Shown: piece by piece, positions 9,812 to 19,600 of the stretch
How positions within the stretch are numbered: the stretch's first letter is position 1
How the letters are laid out: each line of letters opens with the position of its first letter
Assembly (NCBI GenBank): GCA_030849465.1
Contig: JARVLF010000006.1
Location: forward strand, 868,001-932,000
Source: Moesziomyces globuligerus
Lineage: Eukaryota > Basidiomycota > Ustilaginomycetes > Ustilaginales > Ustilaginaceae
Reading direction: 5' to 3'
Length of the DNA stretch: 64,000 bases
The notes under the pieces: generated by a model
What the model was told of the DNA's origin: nothing
Seen by the model: the letters and a program-made list of their open reading frames with translations, nothing else
Databases searched by the model: none
Program-made: the position numbers and the translations under genes

Positions 9812-12800
9812 TCCGCACCATGGACGCTTCGTTTTGCACCATTATTGCGCTGTCGAGCGCGCTTGCAAGCTTCCGTGCACTCGCTTTGCGGTTTGGTGTC
9901 AGGTCTGTGAAGCTTTTCGATGATGCATCGAGCAGCAGCGGATGAGATGGGACGGGTGGGTTGGAAGCAGAGGCACGTGGCTCGCCGATGCAGGCGCACC
10001 TGCCGCGGCCGCACGGATATGCTGCATGGTGCACGTCAAGGCCGGTCCGACGCATCCTACATCGGCCAGTCGTCCGTGTCCCGTTTCTCGCGCTGAATCA
10101 GACGCTTTCGAGCACACCTGCCGGGCAGCTTTGATTGCTGAACAAACGGGTCGAAACCCTCTTTCACCCTGCCTGTAGTGAAGACGGATCGGCTGAAATG
10201 CTTCGGGCACCTATTGCGAGCAACGAGGTACGGTGGAATGACTAGGAGTCCAAGGGCAAAAGGGCCAGCCGCGGGGAGCTTGAGAATGCGCTCGCGGGCG
10301 ACCGCCGAAAGAGGACAGGGATTGGCGTCGCTCCGATGCGAGCTGCAGAAGCTTCTTTTTGTTTTGTGTGCATGATTTCTTCGCCGATTTTCCGTACCGC
10401 CGAACTGGCGCTCGCGATTAAATGTGTCAACCAAAACCTGCCATGCGCCGCGCTGCCTTGTCGATCACGCACGGGAAAGAACCACGCAGCAGGGGAAAAA
10501 AAGGGAAGCTATGCATTCTCCACAGCCCCCTCTCGACCCTGCAGCCGGGAAGGCCGAGCTGCAACGAGTTGCGCCTGAGCCCCTTGGGTCGAGGAAAGAT
10601 CAGCCTTGCCGCGCCTTTCTGCATCCCCTGTCTCGCACTCGCCCGCGCGCGCACGCACCGGACATCTCGACGCTCGACGCTATGCAGGGCGAGCATTGGC
10701 CGCAGTCTCAAGCACGCTAGTTTACCGCATCCGACATGGCTCGCATCTCCTCCCTCCGCTTGCTCGGAGAAGGGATTGCTGCCTCACGAGGGGTTCAATC
10801 GCTGTGCGGCTCGGAAGCGATAGCGGGCCGAGCGATCACTCACGTTTGCCCGTCCATGAGTCGGACTTGAGTCGACTAGTCCACCCGGTCAACCGCGGAG
10901 GTGCGAACCGGGGAGCGGGCCCGAGAAGCAGGAAAAAGGGGTGGACGAGGCGGAAGGAGCCGAAGCGGGCTTGCCCGAGATAAGCGGAATCAGCCATCAA
11001 GAAAGGCAAAAGCGCCGAGGAGTCAGCACGCGACTGGGAGAGCTAGCGTGCCAGCATGCGAGGCGGACAGCGAGGTCGGCTTGACAGCATGCAGCCACTG
11101 ACGTGCCGAGGGTGGCCACGCTTTGCAAGAGGCGGCGGGCGAGAGGCGCGCATCTGCGCACGCAAGTCGAGTCGATCCTGTCTGTGGATGACTGCATTTG
11201 CCCTGCATGCCTCGACTTGATCATCTGAGCCAAGGGGATGCTGCTCGGTCTCGGCTAGACCGGCACACGGTACTGGAGCAGTGCTGACTTTGATTGGACG
11301 AATCAGCGGTCCCAGGTGGCGAAGCCCAGTCGGGGCGATGATTTTTTTGAGTTTCAAAGCTGGGCCTTCTCACACAGTACGCGAGGGGACGCCAGCACCA
11401 GCACGAGTGTGAGTGCGAAAGGCCAAATTTTTTTGGGGGAGAAGCTTCAAAAGGAAAAGCGAGAAGGAGAAGCGGAAGGGGGAACGCTCGTGTAGGTGGG
11501 GGGAAAAAGCGCATCGCGAGCCGCTGAGGTGGGAGGAGGCAGAGCGAGACCGACCGGAGCAGCGTGAAGCGAAGCGAAGAAGAACTTTGCGTGGACACAT
11601 CGCTTGTCTGGGATTGGCCGGGCCAGCCAACGAGCGAACGAGCGGCTCACCAAGCCCGACCAACGCCAGCTCATCGGTCCGGCACTCAGTCCGGCCAAGC
11701 GTCCCATCTCGGCACAACTCTGTCTTGGCCAGCAGCAAACAGCTCGGCCTCTTTCTGGTCTTGTCCGTCCGATCAGATACGGCCAGCTGCAACAGCATGC
11801 AAGTGGGAGGAAAATCTTCCGGCTCATCGACAATGCGTGAGGGCAGCAAGTGGCCCCGCTGGAGCGGGAAAGGGAGGTGGGCAACGGGCCGAGGAGGGCG
11901 GGGTCACCCTCAGGCCGTGAATGCGTTTCGGGGATAGGCAAGATTCCAAAACCATTCAATCGGCTCCAAACGGATTGTATTGCCCAATAGCGTCGGAAGC
12001 GAAATTCTCACTGTTCCGTTGTTAGGAGGGCCAAGCGGCAGCGTGGACGAGCGCGCTAGGCCGCACGCACGCACGCACGCTCGTTTGCATTCTCAGGGAA
12101 ACGCCTGTCTGGCTTGCCACCGAAACGAGCCCGGAGGCAGGACGAGGGGCTGCGACTGCGATCAGCATTCATCACCTCCGTCCATCGTCCAGGGGCGGGA
12201 TCCATTGTGCAAGAAGGCAGGTGCTGCCAGACGGAAGGGACCTTTCTGTGTTGCCGGTCAGGGTCAGCGGTACTGTGATGTGCGGCGGTGTACTGTGCAG
12301 GTCAAGCTGCAGATGCGCTGGGGCGACCCGGGCAGCGAAAGACCCTGGCTCGCAGGCCAAAGCAGCTGAGCGAGCGAGGCTGCGGCGTCGGCGTGGCCGA
12401 CGGACGGACTTGCCACCGACGCCAGTGAGTACTGTTCAGTAACTTCAGGGCAAGGCGAGCTAGCCTGTTCCGTCCGAAGCAGGCGTGCGTGTAGCGCTGC
12501 CAGCCAGCCGAACCGGGTCAGACACGTCCTTTTTTCCCTTCCTGGACTGCACCTTGGCAATGCGGTGCTCAGGATGGTGCGCTGGAGCAGTCGCACGCTT
12601 GTCTGGAGCGCGTCCTTGCGTGCGTCCGAATTTTAGGCCCTCCTCTGCTCTTGCGCCAGGCTGTCCAAACTTTTTTTTTTTTTTTTTTTTTTTCCTTCGT
12701 GCGTTTTTTGAGTGGGCTGACCTGGCTTGTCAAGCTTTTCTTCGCCCTGCCCTGCCCTGCATTGCCCATGCTCAACCTGCACCTGCACCTGCGCTGGAGC

Positions 12801-13666
12801 GGCTGCGGCCGCCCGCTGGTCCCTCTGCCAGGGCGCGCCTGCGTGTGCGTGTGCTTCTGCACCTCGCTCTGCACTTCTGCACTTCTGCACATCCTGCTGC
12901 CACTCCTGCTGCTGCCGCTGCTTTGCTGCCGCACGCCCAGGCAATCTGCAACTTGCGTGTCGTTTTCGCTCGCGCCTCCTTCCTTCCCCCTCGTCCGTAC
13001 CTGCTCGTCACTTCCAACCTCAACGTTACCTCCTTCCTCTCCCTCGCTGCTCCTCATTGTCCCGAGTGAGGTGCCTCTATAGCCACGCAGACGACTTCAT
13101 CCTGCTTTCTCGCATCCATCCTCCTCTCACATTCCCTTTCAAATAGCTCTTCGCCACGCTCTCGACGCGTCTTGAAGCCGCTTCTTTCCTTCCTGCTTCC
13201 CCACCCGTAGCTCCTTCTCTTTCCCATCCTCGCCCCCTCCGCTTCCTCACTTCCTCCATCTTACAGCCTAGCATCGTCTTGCGCTGCTTCGCACATCGCT
13301 TCGGATCGCTTCGCCCGCATCGGACCCTCGAAACCGGCTCGCCTCCGCATCGGAAAGGATCGAGTCACGTCTCAAACGACTTCCAATCGGTCCTATCAAA
13401 AGGTCCGCTTCCGAGCTTGCTCTCTCGCTTCGTGACTCTCGTTGCGATTTGCGCCTCCTTTCTTCCAACTGGCCAAGTTAGGACAAGGATTTCCGGGTCT
13501 ACCACCTTCTTTGCTCTGCGTGCTTCGAACCTTTGCACTGTCTAGGTTGCGCTCCTTGCTCGCATTCGTCTTGCTCTTCTGTCCTGGAAGAAATTGGATC
13601 GTCTCGCTTCCTCTGTAGCCCTCTACCTCCCCTGCACCCCTTCGCATCTCGATCTTTTCCCCCAAA
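9812..13666. other. 3.85 kb non-coding region upstream of ust1
   Basis: This is the longest gene-free stretch in the window. It holds the 3' end of the Rxt2-like transcript, then sequence with only low-complexity ORFs. A CGCA tandem lies at about 12063-12079 and a T23 tract at 12671-12693. A CTGCAC/CTGCTG-rich block spans 12770-12930, and a strongly pyrimidine-rich stretch runs from about 12980 to the ust1 start. It is most simply read as a large promoter plus a long leader for the ust1 regulator. No ORF in either strand shows a family motif. Confidence 0.6.
12671..12693 (+). repeat. T23 homopolymer tract
   Basis: There are 23 consecutive T on the plus strand about 1 kb before the ust1 start. 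It could be a nucleosome-disfavouring promoter element or only a mutable microsatellite. No function can be read from sequence. Confidence 0.9.
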
Positions 13667-15469
13667 ATGTCGACGGCTTCCCCCCTTCACCACGGCCACG
13701 GCAACGGTAGCTACGGTACCAACTCGCCTGCTCCTGGCGGCGTGACCGGCCGTGACGCCGGTGTGGCGGCTGCCGCTGTCGCCGACTCGGCCGTCCGATC
13801 GGGCTCGGTCGGCGCTTCCGCCTCCGGCAGCGCACCCGGCTCCGCCTCTGGATCCTTGTACGGCGAGGGTCACGCCCACCACAACACGCACCACCACCAC
13901 TCTGGACACCACGCTCACTCGCACGGCGCCCTCGCCAGCCCCGTCAACGGAGGCCACAGCTCGAGCTGGTCCCCCTACGGATACCCTTCTGCTCCCGTGT
14001 ACGGAGGTAGCCCCAGCCCCTACGGCCACAACGCCTACTCTCAGTATGCCAGCGGCTACGGCTACGCCAACGGCACCACGCACCACGTTGCCACGGCTCC
14101 CACCACGCCTGCTGCCAATGGCACCGCCTACCACGCCTCGGTCAACGGTATGATGATGCACCACGGTCAGCACGCCGGCTACGGCTACGGCAGCCATCAC
14201 CTCGGCTCGCACACGCCCACGCACACCCACAGCCACTCCTCGACTTACTTCATGAACGGTGACGGCTCCCACAGCCACCTCAACGGCTCCACCCACCTCT
14301 CGTCGCCCTCGTACACCTCGGCTCCGCAGTACTCCACCCAGCTGCCCCTCGCTGGACGCCACCGCGTCACTACCACCCTCTGGGAGGACGAGGGTACTCT
14401 CTGCTTCCAGGTGGACGCCCGAGGCGTCTGCGTGGCCCGCAGGCACGACAACAACATGATCAACGGCACCAAGCTCTTGAACGTTTGCGGAATGTCGCGC
14501 GGCAAGCGCGACGGCATCCTCAAGAACGAGAAGGAGCGGATCGTCGTCAAGGTCGGTGCCATGCACCTCAAGGGAGTTTGGATCTCCTTTGCGCGTGCCA
14601 AGCAGCTCGCCGAGCAGAACGGCATCGCCGACGCGCTTTACCCGCTTTTCGAGCCCAACATCCAGTCGTTCCTCTACCACCCGGACAACTACCCGCGCAC
14701 CGCTGCCGTGATTGCCGCCGCCCAGGAGCGACAGGCCCAGCGCCAGCGAGCTCCGGGCCTCCCGAGCCCCGGTGCGGGCGGAGCTTCGCAGGCACCGCCT
14801 CTGATGCGAGCCAACACCACCCCATCCAACGGCGACACGTCGGCGTTTGGTAGTGGGCTGAGCAGCAGCACGAGCTGGACTGGCTCCCACGACCAGGGCC
14901 ACGCTTCGGCTCCCACCACGACGCAGCCCTCGCCCTCGTCGATGCACAACGGCGCCGCAACCCAGATGCACATGAGCCTCTCAAGCCACGGCACCTCGTC
15001 GCCCACCTACTCGCAGCAACAACAGCAGTACCCCATGACCCAGGCGCAGCAGCTCGCCCGTCCCGGTGTAGGCGACCGCCGCCAGTCGGCGCCCATCTCG
15101 CTCAACAGCGTGAATGGTCACGCCGGCGAAAACGCGTACGGCGCCGCCAACCTGGGTGCTGCTACTGCTAACGGCGGCCTGATCAACGGCGCACGCAAGG
15201 TGTCCGGTCTGAAGCGCTCGTGGAACGACGCTGAAGACCTCAACGGCTCCGCGACCGCCTCGCCCTCGGACCGCGACATGCAGCGAACCGGCAGCGGCGC
15301 CTCCAACGGCTACAAGCTTGAGGGTGACGAGTCGCACAGCCCTGACACGTCGGCCGAGCGCATGGTCAAGAAGAACAAGGCCATGCCACAGCGCACCAAT
15401 GCCATGCCTTCCATGTCGGGCAACATGCTGATGGGCGTTGGTTCGGGCAACGGCATTCACCACGAATAG
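13667..15469 (+). CDS. ust1: APSES transcription factor, StuA/Ust1
   Basis: A single exon encodes 600 aa. The APSES DNA-binding domain spans about residues 229-345. It contains the family signature [20 protein letters not shown], followed by a helix with [20 protein letters not shown] and the closing [20 protein letters not shown]. This is the StuA/Efg1/Ust1 subgroup, not the Swi4/Mbp1 type, because there are no ankyrin repeats. The N-terminus is rich in Gly, Ser, Tyr and His, with a His cluster at about residues 68-87. The C-terminal part has QQQQQYP and a basic RMVKKNK segment. In Ustilago maydis Ust1 controls filament-yeast switching, virulence and sporulation genes (established knowledge). 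The ATG is preceded by a pyrimidine-rich leader and a very long upstream region, which suggests complex control. Confidence 0.93.
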   Translation: MSTASPLHHGHGNGSYGTNSPAPGGVTGRDAGVAAAAVADSAVRSGSVGASASGSAPGSASGSLYGEGHAHHNTHHHHSGHHAHSHGALASPVNGGHSSSWSPYGYPSAPVYGGSPSPYGHNAYSQYASGYGYANGTTHHVATAPTTPAANGTAYHASVNGMMMHHGQHAGYGYGSHHLGSHTPTHTHSHSSTYFMNGDGSHSHLNGSTHLSSPSYTSAPQYSTQLPLAGRHRVTTTLWEDEGTLCFQVDARGVCVARRHDNNMINGTKLLNVCGMSRGKRDGILKNEKERIVVKVGAMHLKGVWISFARAKQLAEQNGIADALYPLFEPNIQSFLYHPDNYPRTAAVIAAAQERQAQRQRAPGLPSPGAGGASQAPPLMRANTTPSNGDTSAFGSGLSSSTSWTGSHDQGHASAPTTTQPSPSSMHNGAATQMHMSLSSHGTSSPTYSQQQQQYPMTQAQQLARPGVGDRRQSAPISLNSVNGHAGENAYGAANLGAATANGGLINGARKVSGLKRSWNDAEDLNGSATASPSDRDMQRTGSGASNGYKLEGDESHSPDTSAERMVKKNKAMPQRTNAMPSMSGNMLMGVGSGNGIHHE

Positions 15470-16645
15470 GCTCAACCTCAACACGTGTAGCGTGGCCTTC
15501 CCGAAAAAATCAAAGGATCCTGCTTCCCGATTCCTGCATCGCACTTCTGCATCTCCCCGCCGTTCCCGTTTTCCTCGAGCTCAACTCAGCTCCGAATGGG
15601 GAAGTACACAGCTCATCATCTGCGAAGCGCCGCCACGAGCCCATCCCAACAAAAGATCCTACAATCACACGCATCCCCCTGAACGACAACATCATTTCCC
15701 ATCATGAACAACAACAATCACAACAACAAGATGAACGATTGCATCCATCGAGGGAGACGATCGATCGCGGACAGCTTCTGGCGAGAACCTTTTTTTTTTC
15801 TCTTTATAATTCCTCTTGCCGGAGGCTGGGCTGCAAGGGTCTGCACGGTGCAGACTTGTGGTGGCTGCGCGTCGTTTCTGTCTCTCTCTTCCCTCGCGCT
15901 TGTTTTCCCTTGGTCTGTCAAATAAAAGGCTGGTTTTCTTTTCTCTCTGGCCGCGTGGAGAGGCAGTGTGGTGGTTGTGATGAGCAAGAAGCGCGGTGCG
16001 CGTGTATGGCTACTCTGGTGGAGAGGACTGTGCATGCCCCAGCCGGCATCGCGTCCCGGAATCATGACGGCAGCGCGTAAGTAAATCGCTTGGCGTCACC
16101 AGAAGCATATCGGAAATCGAGCACCCTATCATTGAGCGCACTTTGACCAGTTCACCACCCTGCCCAGACTACGTGGTGAGAAGATTGTAGCAAGAGGGCG
16201 TCTTTCCAGGTGCGCACTTTGAACAAGTCAGCGCGGTTCGGGTCAACAAAGTTGCTCCTCGCAGCTTTGCATTGCCGTCAGAGACCTACTTGCAAGACCA
16301 TCTCAAGATCCTTGACCGACACCAGATGGTTACCTCCATCAGAGCCCTGATCCGAAGCTGAGTCGGACCGGAACGCGCTCACACCCGAGCCCGAGCAATG
16401 CAGTGCCTTCACTCCCACCAAACTCTCCCTCCCTCGACGAAAACGTGCATGTCAACCAAACGCCCTCAAACCTCTTTGCTCCATGAAGATCTCGAACCCG
16501 GTTGCAACACCGCTCCGGCTACACGCTCGGACGGTGCCGACTGAATCGCACACGTATGCATGGGGGTCAAGAGGAGGATGCACACCTTCTCCAGAGGTAT
16601 CATTTAAGAAAACAAAGACTAAAAAGCGTACGCAGGATGAACCTA
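15470..16645. other. convergent 3' intergenic region
   Basis: This contains the 3' ends of ust1 (+) and bck1 (-). An (ACAACA)-rich stretch lies at 15705-15730 and a T9-10 tract near 15790. Short ORFs show no family features. No gene is seen. Confidence 0.6.
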
Positions 16646-19600
16646 TCATCGCTGGAGCGATCTCCAGAGTGCGCTCTGTTGGAAATGCCAGCTCTCGTCC
16701 GGAACGGAAAAGACGTGGTCGAGGAGCCTCTGCGCGGTGGGTCTTTTGGCGGGATCGATTTCGAAGCAGTTTTTGAGAAAGTGGGCGGCCTGTTTGCTGA
16801 GCTTGACGTCGGCCGGGATGGGAGGCGCCTTCCTCTCTGCGCCGATCTTGAACATGGCCTGCACGGCCTCGTCGTCACTCCAGGGTCTCCTGCCGGCAAA
16901 CATCTCGAGCACGACACATCCCAACGACCAGATGTCGATCTTGGCCGAGTAGCCCTTTTTGGAGAGCGAGACGACTTCGGGCGCCATCCAAAAGATCGAG
17001 CCCTGCAGCGACATGTTTTCCACGTTGCCGTAAATGTCGTCGGACCGACGCACCGTACCAAAGTCCGAGATCTTGCAGATGCCCTCGAAATCGACCAGGA
17101 TGTTGTCCGCCTTGAGGTCGCGGTGCAGGATGCCCTTGGAGTGCAGATACGCCAGCCCATCCAGGATCTGGTGCAGGAACGACTTGATCGTAGGCTCTTC
17201 AAACTTGCCGTGCTTGCGCAGACAGCTGCCGACCGAACCACCGGGCACGTACTCGAGGAAAATGCTCAGGAACGTCGTCGTCTCCTCGAAGCCGAGGTAC
17301 GACACAATGTGCGGGTGGTCCAGATCCTTGAGCGTCTCGATCTCGGACTTGAGCGCCGCGACGACGCCCTTCTGGCGCGAGTCCTCGCGGTCGCTCGCCG
17401 TGCGTGGCAGCTCGACCTGCTTGACTGCAATCATCTCTCCCGTCGTCGCATTCAGCGCCAGGTAGACGCGTCCGTACGTGCCCTTGCCGATCAGATCGCC
17501 CTTGACCCACTTGAACACGGGCTTCTGCGCCGCCTCGGACGACGGCGATTCCGCCGACGTCGCCGAAGCCGGCGTCGTCAGCTCCTGCCCTGGCGTCATC
17601 TCGACCACTCGCGTACCCCACAGCTTGGTGCTCCTCCTCCGCACCAGCCCGCTGCTCGTCTCGGCGTCGGGCGCCGTCGCGCGCTTGCCCGCGCGGTCGA
17701 GGAACCGCTTCCGGTCCTGCGCCACCAGCCGGATTGAACGCTTGAGCCGGCTCCGTACGCTCTGCTGCGGCGGCGGCGGGCTCGCCGCCGCCTCCGAGCG
17801 TGGGCTGCTCACCTGCGGACTCTCGGGCACCGCCGCCGTGTCCAGCAGCGGCTTGTCCAGGTCGTGCTTGGGGAAGAAGTCGTCCAGGTTCTCGTACAGC
17901 TGTTCGGGCGGCGGCCTGAACGCCCAGTCGTCGTCCCGACGCGCAAACGAGTTGCTCCGCGTGATCCCGCCGCTGCTGAGCGACGACAGGTGCGAAGAGC
18001 TCGGCACAGGCGACAGCCCCACTGCCGCTTGCTTCGCCGGTACCAGCGTCGGCCCCGCTGCTGGATCGATCGTCAACCGCAACTCGGGCCGCTTGGGGCT
18101 CGATGACGTCCCCGAACCGCCTGCGTGGGCGGGCGACTGCAGCAGCACACCCTGGCCTGGCAGCAGCGTCGAATGGTCGTCTGAGGTCTTGTCCTCGTCG
18201 CCGTCGAGCCGCAGCGGCAGACGCGGCGCATTCACGTCCGAATCCAGCGGCTGCGCCCACGTGCCAGACTCGCTCTCGTCGTCGTCAAAAGTGCCGAACG
18301 ACATCACGGTGCTGTTCTCCTCGGGCGCCAGGCTCGGGCTCGGCGCCCTCGGCGGTTCCAGTCCGACGGTTGCGGAGCCCAGGCCGTCCTTGGTCTGCGG
18401 ACGCGTCGATCCGGGCGTACTTGGTTCAGCGCGCACCGTATCGCCATCCCCACCGCTGCTTCCGCTGACCGCTGTGCCGATCACAGTTCCATCAGCCGAA
18501 GGCTCGAGCGCGCGCCAGAGCTGCGCCCACTCGCCGGCGCGTAGCGTGTCCTCGTCCTCGGACTTGCGCACCTCGGCCGCGGCAATGGCGCTCGACGCCG
18601 TCGCCTCGGTCGGCGTACCCGCGCTCGAGGCCGGCAGCTTGGGCAGCGGCCGTACACGCGCGAGCTCATCGTCGGCCAGCTCACGATCCTGCTCCGCATA
18701 CGAAGACCGGTTCTCGCCAGCCGCCTTGGCCGACGCGGACCCGCTCTGCGAGCTGCGTGCCGACGTCGGTGCGCTGTACGAGTCCTCGGTGGAGTTGCGG
18801 CTGCGCTCCTCCTGGGACGGCCGTCCAATCTGAGAGCTCCCGTGGCTCGAGAACGACGATCCGGAAGAACGCTCGGACGGGTTGACTCGCACCATCGGAT
18901 CGCGTCGGTGCGATTCGGCGACGGACGTCGACGCCAGCGAGGCGGTAGACGGCTGCGGTGTAGCGCCCCGGCCACCGGAAGACGCCGACGAGTGCGGCCG
19001 CGGCTGCGAGCTCGAATGTGCCGGCGGAGTCGAGGCTGGCATGTCGTGCATGCGCACGGGCTGATGCGAGTGTTGCGGCGCGCCGTGTTGCGGAGCTTGA
19101 GGCGCGAACTGCTGCGGACGCGGCGATGGCTGATGGTGGAGGTTTGGATGTGGCTGTGTCTGGTGAGCGCTACGCTGCGGCAGCGGCGGCGGCGGCGGCG
19201 GCGCGGACGCGTTCGGATACGGCTGCATGCCCATGTACTTGTTGTTCTGAGCGGGCTGGCGCGGGTCCCGTGGGCCGTAAGATGGACCGGGCGGGTGTGC
19301 ATGCGCCTGGTGGTACGGCTGTCCGGGTGGACCCGAGACCGCATGGTTCCTGAGCACTTCCTGCGTGCGCAGCGTCTGCTGCACCGTCATGCCGGGCTCC
19401 AACCTTCCCGCCTGCATCTGAAACTCGGACACCTGCCGCGAGCTCGACGCGGGAAAGTAACGCGTGGTGAAAGGATCCTCACGCGTACGATACGGCGAGC
19501 CAGCCATCTGCGGATTGTACGGTCGGTACGCCGGATGATGATGTGTCGATGTGGGCTCGTGGTACGTGAACGGCCTCGGCGTCAGCGAGCCCTGCATTCC

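Noticed and set aside
10178..10240. RLKCFGHLLR peptide similar to the end of LINE reverse transcriptases
   Set aside because: The match is only about ten residues and no other retroelement motif surrounds it.
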